A stretch of 64,000 nucleotides of DNA from Leptodontidium sp. MPI-SDFR-AT-0119 (lineage: Eukaryota > Ascomycota > Leotiomycetes > Helotiales > Leptodontidiaceae): the NCBI GenBank assembly GCA_020726505.1, contig JAHLEZ010000011.1, forward strand, positions 310,001 through 374,000, read 5' to 3'. The notes under the pieces are model-generated. The model ran no database searches. It saw only the letters and a list, made by a program, of their open reading frames with translations, and was not told the origin of the DNA. Numbering within the stretch: position 1 is the stretch's first letter; each line of letters starts with the position of its first letter. Both the position numbers and the translations under genes were made by a program. This document shows positions 1-12,119 of this stretch, piece by piece.

Positions 1-927
1 TATTCTTAATGGAATACTCCGCTGTGTAGTAGGCTTGAGACGCAACCTTGTCGTGGGTCAGGCCACCCTCGGATGCCGCGAGGCTATAAAGACGTTCCCA
101 TCTGTGCATCTCAAATACTCCGACATTGCCGCCGTTCATGTATGCATCACCCTAGTTATCTGTCAGCTCATGTTATTTATAACGGCCATAACCGAGCAAC
201 GTACTCTCACGATGGAAGCATTTCCTTCGTATCTGTTATGAGTGCCAACAATACCGGTCGGTGTACCCAGTAAACCAAGAGTACCAGGGAAGCTACCACC
301 AATGGACCATTTTCCAGCGATTGGATCACCAGAGATTGCGATTGAAATAACTGCCAATGCCAACGCGAGTTCTGGAGACATGCTGTAGGCCGCTCCGAGT
401 CCGTCAATTGCTGTTTCTCGATGTCAGCGTCGCACATAAGTGTCAAAAGATTGGTATCAAGATATGGCTTACTTTGTTGGGTGGTTGCAATTCCATTGTG
501 TGGTAGAAAGCCGTGGTTGGCTGCCGCGTTGAGGCCAGGACATTGTCCACTAGAAGGAGTCAGCAACTGCTATTTTGAAGATGTACTGAGATGTCTGAGT
601 GGTATGTATCTCGGCATTGAGAAGAAAGAACGAAGGTTCCTCAATGGCCACCTACCGCTTGTCATTTGCTCCTGGAGCTTGGAACTCATGGCCACTGCCA
701 GGTCTCACATCGACAAATTGGTCTTGAGCATTGAAGACGGTACATTTGCCGTAAGAACCACAATTATCGCGACCAGTTGTGAACTTCGGAGGTGGCACAT
801 TTGGAAAGACAGCTTGTCGTTTTTGGGAAGCCTCAAGATTCTCTCCGTTCTGAACAGCTTCCATGACCGCAGGCCATGCTGTAACCAACGGCAGAGCCAA
901 AACAAGGGTTTGAAGTGTTTTGCGCAT
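1..927 (-). CDS. Secreted haem-thiolate peroxidase (chloroperoxidase / unspecific peroxygenase family), 3' end beyond window
   Basis: Coding exons read 927-656, 549-473, 410-205 and 151 to below position 1; the introns (106, 62 and 53 nt) have GT-AG ends and keep frame. The start gives a hydrophobic signal peptide (MRKTLQTLVLALPLVTAW), so the enzyme is probably secreted. The haem-ligand region reads QCPGLNAAANHGFLPHNG, matching the family pattern PCPxxNxxANHG except Gln for the first Pro. It is followed by the conserved WSIGG stretch and by HNRYEGNAS, where the family has an acid-base Glu and a metal-binding motif (EHD or EGD). Here that Asp is Asn. Family members use H2O2 to oxygenate or halogenate organic substrates; this one's substrate is unknown. 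The downstream part MHRWERLYSLA still reads as intact family sequence at the edge. Family assignment is firm; chloroperoxidase versus peroxygenase activity is not decided. Confidence 0.9.
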
Positions 928-1010
928 ATTGATTATCTGAATGAATAAGAAGTGATGACATGAGGAAGAATCAAAATGCTATGCAATTCATTCATCCGGG
1001 GGCAGCTCTC

Positions 1011-1017
1011 TATATAA
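1011..1017 (-). promoter_or_regulatory. TATA box of the peroxidase gene
   Basis: A tatataa-type element lies about 85 nt upstream of the start codon at 927 on the minus strand, a normal distance for a fungal TATA promoter. It is the only strong TATA sequence in the proximal region. Confidence 0.5.
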
Positions 1018-2978
1018 TCTATTCCTCGCTTTTAAGCGCTGTTAAGCACTTGAACATCTCCGTAGACCTGCATTATCTCAAATCTTGGCCCAAACTACAC
1101 GTTATCTGTAGTAGTTGAAGCTGATCTCTCTTCGCTCGACAGACAATTGGATATGCTTCAACGGTGTGTATACGCTGGAGTATGCCGCAGTGCGACTCGC
1201 ACCGCTCCCAACAGTACTGTAGTAGACATAGAGTTAGAACGCGGGGTAGTGCTAGATCGTGGGAGTTGATTGACAGAGTTCTAACCTTTTATGAGCGAGA
1301 TCAGCGGAGAATCGTCGTTCTTATTCTGTGGAGTCGACTACTGCCGGTCGATGGTTTTCAGCCACCAGAGGCGGTAGATCTATGATCTGCAGATCTAAAG
1401 ACGGGATTTAACCGCAACTGGAGTAAGCAATACCTAAGCCACAAGCTGTTGCTGACCATCATGCCGTCCTCAGTTGGATAGCCCCTCGGCTGGCAGTCGG
1501 CAGTCGGTTAACGGTTGGGCCGGGAATATGTGAAATGTGACGTCGCAGAACAATATTTCTGACTTTGACTTTTGATCAGAGTAGTTGCGGGGTACATGTA
1601 TTGTTTTAGTCTTCGCTTTGTTCCAAGCGAAATCCCCTCAGAGATTCCCCGATTACAGACGGATCACAGTACGATCAAGTGGCTGTTCTAGTCCCTCGGT
1701 CTCTGACAGCAAACTCGCTGCGGCAAAATTAGGTTCACTTTTGGGTGGTAGATGTGAAAATTGAATTCAGTTCTTAACGATTTTGAGAGACACAGCAAAT
1801 TCAAAACTAAGCCTAAATATTAATAAGGTGATCAAAGGGACACATGTTCTTGAGAGAAATGACATCATTCCTGGTTGAAGCAGAGGAAAGACCTGAAAAA
1901 TAAGAAAAAGTTGAAGTTTGAGTAGAATCCTGGCATCTGGCACAGAGGTGACTCTAGAGACAGACTAGTTCCCATAGCCTAGTTCCTAAAGATCGGAGTT
2001 GCATGTGGCAAGCAATATCATGAAGTCTGTGGCGTCATGAGGAAGTTTACATCTTGTTTGGCGATATGAGATCATTCTATCGGGTTGATTCAGATGGCTC
2101 AACATCTTGGTGGCTATGTCCAAATCTTGGCTGGCCGAGTACCTTGGGCACCAACTCTCTCCCATGGATTTGCAATACTTTCATGTGCCCAAACTCCTGA
2201 GCCACTCCCTAGAAGTAATAAGCCTCCTCAAATTTCTCCGCTCCTCATGTTCTGAAATATACTCAGAGTCGCCTGGCTCGTCCTCGGTTGCGGTGACCAC
2301 AACCGAAACCCTCTCGGAAGCAGCACCAGGCCGGGGAAATACCTACCTACGAACGCCAAAGAAACAGTAAGAAACACAAATCTGTGGCGGCTGATTGGGA
2401 CTAGAGTCTGGCATCCTTCAAATCCCAGAAACCGTGATACGTCAAGGTACCTCCAGCATGTTGACATCACAAACTACCCGACAGTTTGAGCGGTGGTTTT
2501 CACTTTAACGGAACGACATGTACATTGGAAAGCAGCGCTTCAGGGCCAAATCACCCTGAATGGCTATTATTGCTTTTGTCCGCAGGTGGTCAAGCAAGCA
2601 CAATTGCACCGATCGATCTCGGAAATGTCATTCTCTGAGGCTGGCGCTTGATGACGTCGGGATCACATATATCCCCAAGACTTTAATCATCAGCGAACGT
2701 GATTCATGACGGCATCTGATTCGTGGTTGAAAGGATTGTCCACATGATCATGTCATCTCTGTCTACGTATCAACATGAGGCACTCATTGTGATTGGTCTT
2801 TGAAGAGAAAAGGGGAAAGCTCCAGCATATGTGAAGGCGGATACTAAATTTGTCTGTGCTTCTCAATAGTATTTTGATTTGGCTCGGAAATCGGCAAGGT
2901 TGATTTGGGTTACTCAGCACCGCGTTCAGTCTATGTCTCTGTCTGAGGGAATTTGCTCTATGCGATGCATCTTTTTGG
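1018..2978. other. Gene-free stretch
   Basis: About 2 kb upstream of the peroxidase gene. All open frames are short, mostly lack ATG starts and show no family resemblance or splice logic. I see no repeats, transposon ends or RNA genes. It probably holds upstream regulatory DNA of the peroxidase gene and the 3' flank of the weak ORF that begins at 3272. Confidence 0.5.
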
Positions 2979-3272
2979 TCAGACCTGGCGCAATTCCATG
3001 CTGGTATGCCCTATTCCAAACCTTTCAACCATCTTTATAATTTCTTCTTTGCTTTTTGAGAAAACTTCCATAGATTCCTCCCTATACTCGTCTGATGAGA
3101 GATTTGGAAAGGGTACTGGACGAACGTGTTCTGGTCCAACACGCCATTCCTCTTTGCCAGCAGCAAATTCCTCGATTATCATCGAGTTGGTTTCTGCATT
3201 GTATTCTTTCCACGGCGAAGTGGAAGTCGGTGTATATTTCCTTCCGATTAGTGTAGCCATGATAGGTGACAT
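2979..3272 (-). CDS. Hypothetical small protein, 97 residues
   Basis: An ATG-started frame with protein-like composition: an N-terminal MSPIMATLIGRKYTPTST segment, then an acidic, helix-prone stretch with many Glu and Lys (SKSKEEIIKMVERFGIG). No signal peptide or membrane segment is seen and I do not recognise the family. The best support is the classical TATA box 115-123 nt upstream. Another ATG four bases further upstream opens a different, shorter frame, so the start is not certain. An intron near the 3' end cannot be excluded (a weak donor follows codon CAG near 2984). It could be a real small gene or a chance frame. Confidence 0.35.
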   Translation of the reverse strand: MSPIMATLIGRKYTPTSTSPWKEYNAETNSMIIEEFAAGKEEWRVGPEHVRPVPFPNLSSDEYREESMEVFSKSKEEIIKMVERFGIGHTSMELRQV

Positions 3273-3386
3273 TCATTAAATTTAGAACAATTGGATGCAA
3301 TTCGGATTTAGTGGTGATCGTCAGGAATTAGATTACTTTGTGTTTGCTTTCAAAACTTGCAACGGTGAATCTATGGCGATGGTGGC

Positions 3387-3395
3387 TTTATATAC
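3387..3395 (-). promoter_or_regulatory. TATA box (TATATAAAG)
   Basis: On the minus strand the sequence reads tatataaag, a near-perfect TATA consensus, 115-123 nt upstream of the ATG at 3272. It suggests that a transcript starts leftwards from about 3350 even though the encoded protein is not recognised. Confidence 0.5.
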
Positions 3396-4195
3396 CCATC
3401 ATCAGTCCAAAATCGCACTTGGTGTGGGTATGAGACGTGGTGTGGGCGCTAGTTTACGGAGAGAGCAGTAGACTGGGTTGCTTAACCCTAGTCTCTAAGT
3501 ATGAAATTGCCTAGGTTTAGACTCAGGGTGTAGTTTTAAATACTAAGAATAATGGCGACTTGGGGAACTCCATCGTCACGGTTTTCTTCTAGCCACTCGA
3601 AGCTCGACTCAATTGCGTTGTTTTGTTTGGACGAAGCCCCTAAGATCTTCGCTTAGGTTTAGCGAGGTGGACTCTCTAGTGCCAGGGAAGATCCTGCGAT
3701 ATTTTTTTTTACCTCACAAGCCAGTTTCTGAAACAAATGCTTGCGCTTGACCCGCCATTGGATGTTGCCTTGAATTAAAGTAGGCGAGATCTTCCCTGCG
3801 CTATAGCAATGTGATCCACACGGTAGATCTACACGGGATAAATCAGACAGATGAGGGGCTTCTGACCCCGCGATGATCTTTCGCCCGGAATAACAACGTC
3901 CACCACAGACTTCGCAATACTGTGTTTTCCTATCCAATTCTTTTTGAATGTGTGTACAAGTTTTTTTCCGATTGAGAATTATCCGTGACATCCGAGTGCA
4001 ATCGGAGTTTAAAATCTTGAGACCATTGCAGTCTAATAAAGTTTCTAAGGTAATTTAACCGAAGCTATTCAGGGGAGGCAGATGGGATGGGTGGTCGACG
4101 GAAGATATCCTTTGAGCTCCAACATAAATATGGAAGTCCGTTGCAAATATGATAATCTTGAATCTTCGCTCGTTTGTCACTCTTTATCAACCACC
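3396..4195. other. Divergent upstream region of the weak ORF and the pectate lyase
   Basis: An 800-bp spacer. It contains a 110-codon Cys-containing minus-strand frame (3659-3991) with no similarity I can recognise and no promoter signal, so I do not annotate it. The proximal 120 bp before the pectate lyase ATG is AT-rich, as expected of a leader. Confidence 0.4.
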
Positions 4196-5999
4196 ATGTT
4201 ACTTTTAGTATGCCCATTGGCCGCGGTGGCTTTGCTCATGGGAAGCGCCGCGCGAGCAGAGTTGACGGTCTACACCGGACCAGCGCCAAACCTCCCAGCA
4301 AATCGATCGACATTCAGCTTTGGCTCTCTCGCGACAGGAGGATCAGCTACGAACTCTTCCTCAATTTTCCTGGTGGATAACATGCCAGATCTGCGTACAG
4401 CACTCACACTTCCTTACCCGCGCATTGTTTACGTGAAGGGAAATATCACCGGCCATCAAATCACTTCAGACGCGGCGAACGGAAGCACGTATGCTGATTG
4501 CCAGTGGTTCACTGATAATAGCGGGGCAAAGCAGTTCAATTTGACGAGATATGTGATGAGTTTGAATACGAGTTACATGGATGGTGTCAAGCTGGCCGCG
4601 GACAGTAATGGGACGATTGAGGGAATGAACGCAGTAGAATATCTAGCCTTACTGAAGAAAATGAACGTGGGTACTCTTTCTTACTTCGTCCTGGTTCATT
4701 GGAGAAGAGAGTCTGGGCCCGAGTCTTAGTCGAGTAAGAGCGACTTCCTGCTGCGGCTGGATACAGGTCTCACCTGGAAGACTGCCAGGACTTTATGCAT
4801 CAGTTCTAATTGGATACAGGGATGGAGGCCACAAGCACAAAACAGCCAGAAAGCATGGGTATCAATCAATGTAAAATCAGACCTAACACTCATCGGAATT
4901 GATGAAAACGCCTTGTTGAATGGTGTCAGTCTCATTTTCAACACAGTCAATAATGTCATAAGTAAGATTCTCTTCTGACTCGTACTTTGGCGGCAAAAAA
5001 AAAGAGCTGATTTTCTTCCAGTCCGGAATCTAAAGTTGATCCCTCCGCGAGACTGTTTCCCAGCTCCCGAGAATGTCACACCTGACACCGCCTGGAATGC
5101 TCGCTACGATGCAATGTGAGTATTGAGGAGCTGCTGTTGCCTCTCTTCATAATCTTTCCGAATTTGAGAGACATCTGTTTATCTTACAATTTGATCTTGT
5201 AACGGTTGCTAACTATATGTATCCTAGGTCTCTGGTGACATCTACAAACTTTTGGATTGATGGCAACACCCTTCAAGACGGACCAGCCCGAGTCGCTCCA
5301 GACCCGCTGATCTGGGGCTACAAAGTAGATCGTTACGATGGGCTCATGGATTGCGAAGATGGATCTGACAACATCACATTCTCCCACAACATCGTAGGGA
5401 ATCACCACAAGAGTCTGCTGCTGGGAGGCGGCTTGAAAGAACGAGAAAGAGATCTAGGGAAGATGCGATTCATGTTCTTCGGGAACTGGTTCACCAACTC
5501 AGACTCACGGAACCCCCTCATGAGATTCGGAACGTACTACATTTTGAATAACCTATTCACTTACGAAAATGTACCGGCTGGGGAGTACCAGGGCCATCTA
5601 CAGTATAACCTTGGAGTTTATACCGAATCCTCGGTCCTAGCTAGTGGCAACGTTTTCCAAAATGCTGAAGAGGGCAACGCGACAAAGATATTTTCTTTTT
5701 CAACGTTACTGAACACAACATTGCCTGCAAGGTTATGCATTCCCAATTCCGAGCAAAATCCTCCTGAGGGACTTACCGGGATGGGCAGTACATTCAATGG
5801 GAGGCAGATTGATCTCAAGGAAGACGCATTAGCTACTTTCAACCGCTTTGTAGTTGAGAAGCCCGACAGTGTGGTTAATGGGACTTTACTATTGGGATGT
5901 GAAGGGTTTTCCTCACAGGCGGTTCCGATCACTTTCCAAACGGCAGAGGACGTCGAAGCCTATGTAAGGAAGGAGGCAGGCCAAGGAGTCTCTGGATAA
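4196..5999 (+). CDS. Secreted pectate lyase, polysaccharide lyase family 1
   Basis: Four exons: 4196-4666, 4820-4961, 5022-5115 and 5228-5999, giving 492 residues with every junction in frame. An N-terminal hydrophobic segment ending SAARA is a signal peptide. The parallel beta-helix of the Amb_all/PL1 fold is recognisable by WIDGN (about 245-249; the family usually has WIDH), DGLMDCEDGSDNIT (about 273-286, the calcium-binding Asp region), HHKSLLLGG and SRNPLMRFG, the RxPxxR motif carrying the catalytic arginine. The enzyme cleaves de-esterified pectin by Ca-dependent beta-elimination, so it acts on plant cell walls outside the cell. Many NxT/NxS sites fit secretion. The first intron is long (153 nt) with a less typical GTGGGT donor, so that boundary is the least certain. 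An aataaa sequence lies at 6262-6267. Confidence 0.92.
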
Positions 6000-8244
6000 G
6001 CGGTATCAAAGACCTTTGTGTCTCATAAACTGTATGGACCATTCTCGAATGAAGGTTTGCAACTGAAAGGTCCCGATGCACCTAGTTAAAAAAAATCTGA
6101 GAAAGATTGATTCGTATGGAGTAAAAATTGCCTCCTCAATCATGCTAGGTCATCGTCTCCTGTGGGCATTCAACTCAGGGAGCCGCTGGCTCCACCGAAA
6201 ATCGATGGGCCAAATCTGTTGCTATTTTTAAATATGCTTGGTCACTTTGAAAAAAGAAAAGAATAAAAGGGGGGGGGCATAACATTGAGAGGATTTCCAG
6301 ACACAAAGATAACTTTATGCTTCTTTCATTTTATGCTTAGAGCTGTGATGCTTCTGATGGGCCCATGTCTCTATCTTCTACCTTCAAATGCTTAAAAGGA
6401 GGCATTTGTGGCTAATTGAATCCAAGCCGTGTCTGGCAGTATGAATAGACAATTTGTGCATTCAAAAGTGTTGAAATTTGAAACGCACTCAAAGTCGACT
6501 TAGAATATTGGAAGACATGTCATTCGATGGCGGTGGTGGGTTCAAACGCATGGGGGATTAAGCCCAAGACAATGCGAGTCGTGGACGCTTCTGCATTTGC
6601 TTTGCTTCCGCCGGGTCATTCACGGGGAACCACCTGGCTGCTCGCGGAGAAAATAGCTGCAAATATCCTAGCTTGTTAAAAACTCGAGCTTGAGACTTAC
6701 GTTAATTATAGTATAATAGTTTTTCTCTCTCGATTGTTACAGCTCATTCTATGAGCCAAATGAAGTGGTGTAAATAGTATATGTCTTGTTTACTTGCGAC
6801 AACGGCTAAGCGAGGCTGAGCTCGAGCTGACTTTCCGCTCGGGCTCCCTTCTCTTAATCCCATTCCGGAATGAAAATTAATGCCGGTCTAAGCTATCTTC
6901 TAGGAAATCATGAAAATAATGATTCAGTTTAAAATATCCCATTAAAAACAATCCCATTCCCGTCCCATTGAAGCTGAACTTCCCTGCCCTCCAATTCCCT
7001 ATTCCCTATTCCCCATTCACCAAATTTCTCAATCCCACTTACCCAGTCACCCATCACCTCTCCAAACCGAGCCAACCACAGTCCTCGTAACTCGGCAGCA
7101 AAGTTTTGTTGCACATCGCAGAAATCTCATCTCATGAATCTTCTCACGCGGGCTCTCATAACCCGAATCTGAGATCTCATCTCACGATGTGGTTTTGAGA
7201 AATTCTTAGTTGTGGGTGAGATGGTTAGAATCTTGGGAATGAGAGGTCTTATGGAAGTGAAATTTTAAGGTAGAGGAGATGGAGAGGGGTGGTCTTGATG
7301 TTCTTAGACTTGGGGGGGACTTGAGGAAAGTCACTTGGCCATGTGGAAATAAGCGAGGGGTTTTGTTTACTTTGACAGGGAAGCGCGTGATGATAGGTAG
7401 TGATGTCCCACGGGCAACTAGCATGGCACAGATTTTGCTTTCAATTATTTAAACTATTCTAGACTTCGATGTCTTGGATGCGCAAGGACCGCGACGGCAT
7501 CTCGCAGAACCAGCAATGAAGGTTAGCACCCGTGACTAGTAAACCACGCGCAAACCATAATACAGCAATTCCAAACGCCAACTCCTGCTCTCAGGAATAT
7601 CTCACCATCCCGCATCTTCGGTGCTTAGTAGCCACAAGTCTAACACTCAACTTTCGCACATCATCACACCCTCACAGCCATCTTCTGCCATCTTCCCCAA
7701 ACAGCAATCCAACTCGTTCCGTAGCTTCTCAGCAGCCTAACTTACTGCTCCCCAACGCCTCGAATTCGCCAGATTAATATGCTGATATAAACATGAGTTA
7801 CCTAGATGATGTGCGTCGTGGAATATCTGCGATTCATTACTTGAGATTCTGTGTGAGGATCAGCTCTGTGATGGCGGTAGTGAGCTCTGTCGGGTTCAGT
7901 TTTGTAGATGGATGGTATTGGTGCATCAGGATAGTACGACACTACTTCAAAGGAGGAATTTGTTCATGTAATCTTACAAGAACGCTTTTGTGAATCTCCC
8001 CAGTCATCCCAAGGGCACGCAATCGACCCACAATCCGTACGCCTCTTGATTCGATTGTGCTTTTTAGTATCCTCTTCCCCAGGGAGATGTTTAGCGTCAA
8101 CGACCCCGAGCCAGAAACGCCGAATCGATTTCTATTTCGTGCTTGATCCTCGGACGACCCCAAGTCTGTTTTGAGAGGTATTATCGTACTTGTAGTATGG
8201 GCCTCAATCCTCCAGCCTCCAGGACATACATACATTGTCTATAG

Positions 8245-8308
8245 ATCGCCTGCTCGTAATATCGCCTGCTCGTAATATCGCCTGCTCGTAATATCGCCTG
8301 CTCGTAAT
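8245..8308 (+). repeat. Tandem repeat, 16-bp unit x4
   Basis: Four perfect head-to-tail copies of atcgcctgctcgtaat with no spacers. The flanks lose the unit immediately (atag before, attaatgcc after). This is a minisatellite, not a CRISPR array. Confidence 0.95.
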
Positions 8309-9373
8309 ATTAATGCCAAAGTTAGAAGTGGAGAGATAGCTTGTAAACATTCACAGATCAAGATCGAAAGTTTAGAAATGCGAACGTTGTTTAGACTGTC
8401 AGAGAACGCGTGAAGTCACCTCATCTTCTTACTCCTCGTTTTCGTTCAAAGACTTTTTCTAAAGGAGGAGGAGGAGGCCTCCTCATGTTCGGCGCGGTTT
8501 TCTGTTCGTAGTCATTGCGAGGGTAGGTTCTCTTCTCGTACTCTAGCAAAATCTTACCAAACCCCCATCAATACCCGTCTCCAAACTCCCACAAATATCG
8601 TATCCACACTCATATCCAACCATCCACCCGCCCAGTCCAGTCCAGTCCAGTCCAAGAACTAAACCAAAAGAACAAAAACCGTGGCGTCGGGTTCGGGTGC
8701 GCCTAAGACACCCCATCTCCCCTCCCGTCTTGCATCCGCCCTGTCACATAATTTTCAACACGGAGGTACACTTACTGTATTCGCCAAGAGGACGCCGGGG
8801 CACGAACAACAAGCCACCCAGAATCTATGTACAGTGCCCAACCCAGAAGTAGAAGCGGGCTGCGGGAGAGACGGGAGGGACGGGGTGGTGTTCACCTTTT
8901 CTTCTTCTTCCTTTTTTGGTTTTGGATCATATTATAGCTGGTGGGAGGAGGGAGTTGGGAAGGTAGATATGATAGGACAGGATAGGATAGGAGGGAAAGG
9001 GAAAGGCAGAGGCCAAGTAGCAGTTTACAATTCATCAAACTGGACTCCTCCATCCAGTAGTAACCAACCCCCACACCACTTCCTTACCTTATGACAGCGG
9101 CATTGGAAGATTACCTAGTCTAGGTATTTACTTAGCTACAGTAGGTAGGTAGGTAATTTACTTTTAGGGTACCTAAATAGATAACCTTACCAATACTAAA
9201 AGAAAAGACTTCTCCAAATATCCATTTAGGGGAAAAAGCTAAAAGTGAAGAGAAAAAAAAATATGAAAAAGTATTCATTCAAACTCCGTCAAAAGATATA
9301 AATAAGGCCTCTCTCTCTATGCATACATACATACAATACGCCCAGTACAGTCCGGTATAATACGTACCACAGA

Positions 9374-9395
9374 CCCCCCCCCCCCCCCCCCCCCC
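9374..9395 (+). repeat. Homopolymer tract, 22 cytosines
   Basis: An uninterrupted run of C between acaga and aagaaacaac. Runs of this length are unstable and hard to sequence, so the exact length should be treated as approximate. Confidence 0.9.
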
Positions 9396-10803
9396 AAGAA
9401 ACAACATAAAGCATAAAGCATAAAATATGAAAAACGTAAAGAAGTCAAAAAGCGTATCTATCGACTAATTTTATTCCTCCAACTGACCTCCCCTTCCCCC
9501 AAAAGGCAGCTGAGCGCCAAAAGAAAAGAACCGCCTTCCTTCTCATCCACACCCAGTACTTGTACCAGCACCCACTTCACTACCTTTACCTTGGCAACTT
9601 AAGTTAATTTAAGAAAGCCCAAGAATAGAACCCATAGCGAAAATGCGAACTGTAAATAGCATCAAAATCAATCTACATAGAATACTTTACTTTTTTTGTG
9701 TTTTTTGTTTTTTGTTTTTTTTTTGTTTCGCCTGAAGTTTACCTACATACCTACCCATTTATACATATGCGTCTTCGTCTATGCGTCTGTGTGCGTGTAC
9801 GCGCGTGTGTGGGGAACAGACGAAAAAAAAGTAGGAGAGAGTTTTGAGCGACTCATTGTGTGTTTTGGGATGGGCGGGAGGGGGAGGGGTAAAGTTTACT
9901 TTTTACTTTTTTGCTTTTTTGTCGTGACATGACACGGCATAGGTCCGAGTGTGCTTTTTATTGTATTGTATTGTGTTGTAAATGGATTGGATTGCTACTG
10001 GTTAGTATGATTATTATTGTGATTGCTGGATTGGTTGATGACCTATCACTGATCACTCAGGACGGGGTCTGGGTCTGGGTCTGGGCTATGATTCATAAAT
10101 GGGCCTGTGGGTGAATAGAAAAAACGTGTGGGAGGTTTGCGTTTGGGTTGTTGGTGTGATTGAGAGGGGGAAACGGGATGGGTTGGTAGCAGGAGGCCGA
10201 CTCTGGGAGAAGCTAGAAAGTGGAGGTATCTCAGGTTCTTCATTTCTATTGACACATATTCATCGTCCGCTTGCTTTGTTTTGTTCTTGTTCCATTTTTG
10301 ATATCCCCTTTTCTCTCGAGTATAGAAGGAACCCAGGTCTTGCGCTCGGGGTTCCGGAAAAACAGGTCGTGGTAGGATACAGGTCGAGCTCCAAAGGGAG
10401 TCTCGGTCAAGAAATGTAGCGGGTCCATAATATCCATCTCCATCCCATTCACTACGCTTGGATGGGTTCGGATGTGACTGATTGGTGACCCAGATCGAAT
10501 GTTGCAAATACGCCACCGGAAAGGAAATAAAACCAAGCTACATGCAGAAAAGGCGCCGGAGTATCGGTGAGTAGGTATCCTCCAATGCGCTAAAACGCTT
10601 CAAGAAACGAAGATATGCTTCGGTCATATACAGACAGAGAAAGGGTTTTTGTAGACTCGAACAGATGGTGGGAGGTGGTGGGTATCGGAGAGGTGTTCCG
10701 TCGGGTCATTACGACGGGTGATTATGTTCTTGATTGAGAGCAAGCGTACATGGTCTGTATCCAACCTCGAATGATTTAAGTCGGGCTTCCAGAATTCGGA
10801 CAT

Positions 10804-12119
10804 TCAAAGTATCAGCTTCTGCAGATTCTTTTGGATGATCATGTCCTGAACAGATGCCATGGTGACTTTCAGGAGATCGGTATCGGTGGCATTAGTGAAA
10901 TGTGAGTAGACCTCTCGACCAGGACTTCGGTTGAGAGCAACGAACTTGTCCATAAAGTATTTACTTGTCTGCTGTGGGTCTCTTGGGTCGCCTTGGAAGT
11001 CGGAGAAGCCGAATTTGGTAATGGGGCTTATGGCGATCTTTGCCTTGAAAAGATCCATCTTGTTGAGGAAGAGAATGAGTGCTGAGTTCTTGAACCAGTG
11101 AGAATTGGCAATTGATTCCCACAGCATCAGCGCTTCCTGCATTTGGTTCTGTGAAAATTAGTACTACTATCCACCAAAAAAACTTTCGAAGACCTACGCC
11201 ATCCTTATCCTCTGCCAAACATTGATCATATCCACTGATTGCCACTAAGAACATCAAGGCATTAACGTTCTCGAAGCAATGAATCCACTTCTTTCTTTCT
11301 GATCTTTGCCCACCAACGTCAAACATGCGGTATTGCAGAGAGCCGAGATCGAAGACTGTCTCCGTAATTCCGGTTGTCCGAAGTCTTGCGCGCAGTACAT
11401 CTTGATCGGTGGGGACGAATTCCTTGTTGAATAATCGGTCGAGGTCTTGGAAGAAACTATTTTGTTTGGTCAGCATTCTGTAACACTTCGCAGACAGTCA
11501 ACACCTACTAGCTCAAATTATCATGGAGCGCAAATTCATTGCCTCTCTCGATGGCCTTTTGTATTCCAGGGTCTCTCCACATGTCCTTGAAGGCCCGCAG
11601 ATATTCAACTGGTATTGGCTCGTATGGTCGAAGGTCCTTTTCTTGCATTATGACAGGGAGATGGGCCTGAGATATTGTTAGGTGCCGCTGTTCAGTCGAT
11701 CCTTCCCTCCTGCAGAGACAGGATCAGACCAGATTTTGTGCTTACAGTAGTATTGTCGAATTCGAATGTGATACCAAACTCGTCCATGGCGTCAATTGTC
11801 ATTCGCAGGCCGTCGAGGATGTTGTTGAAGATGATAACCCGCCATTCCTCCTTCTCGTTTTTCGTGAAGCCATCCTTTGTGTATATCAGACGCATCTGCT
11901 TCAATATTGTCGACTTTCCGCTCTCTCCGGCACCTGTACCACACCGCAATCAGCATTGAGTTCAATTGTATGTCGTCGTTCCAGAGTGGGGGGAGTTGCC
12001 CTACCCAAAAGCAAGAGTTTCACGACCTTCTGCATCACCTTCTCGTCCCGATGGATCAGAGCATCGATCTCCCGACTTCTCTTCGCCTCGCTATCTTCTC
12101 CCCGACCGCCGAAACACAT
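10804..12119 (-). CDS. gna-2: Heterotrimeric G-protein alpha subunit, GNA-2-like (group II)
   Basis: Five exons: 12119-12005, 11933-11746, 11666-11509, 11456-11198 and 11148-10804; 354 residues, all junctions in phase. Guanine-nucleotide motifs are complete: P-loop GAGESGKS at 39-46, RTTGIT with the catalytic Arg178, switch II DVGGQR with Gln204, NKMD, and TNATDTD near the C-terminus. The protein couples seven-TM receptors to effectors at the plasma membrane. The N-terminus reads MCFGGRGED: there is no Gly2 for myristoylation, but Cys2 could be palmitoylated. The C-terminus NLQKLIL lacks the Cys four from the end used by pertussis toxin. Both features, as far as I recall, fit Neurospora GNA-2 rather than GNA-1 or GNA-3, so the symbol is by similarity. 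Sequence upstream of the ATG is CT-rich on the coding strand, as in many fungal leaders. Confidence 0.93.

Larger units (their letters stand above)
6000..10803. other. 4.8-kb gene-free region
   Basis: Between the 3' end of the pectate lyase and the 3' end of the G-alpha gene. Open frames here are short, often lack ATG and are compositionally biased. The region holds the 16-bp tandem repeat at 8245-8308, a GGA-rich inverted segment near 8463-8485, taggtagg-type simple repeats near 9145, the C22 tract at 9374-9395 and T-rich tracts near 9690-9730. Part of the right end is presumably the 3' UTR of the G-alpha gene. No transposon termini or tRNA were recognised. Confidence 0.5.

Noticed and set aside
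3659..3991. 110-codon minus-strand frame with CEVCGGRC
   Set aside because: It has an ATG and several Cys, but no zinc-finger spacing, no promoter signal and no family resemblance; likely chance in an intergenic spacer.
7942..8235. 97-codon minus-strand frame in the 4.8-kb gene-free region
   Set aside because: ATG-started, but the composition is unlike the neighbours and no domain or splice signal supports it.
8245..8308. Possible CRISPR-like array
   Set aside because: Units are directly adjacent with no spacers and the organism is a fungus; it is a minisatellite.
8681..9094. 137-codon plus-strand frame
   Set aside because: Begins at GTG, low complexity (GGKGKGRG, SSSSFF), overlaps simple repeats; not a convincing gene.
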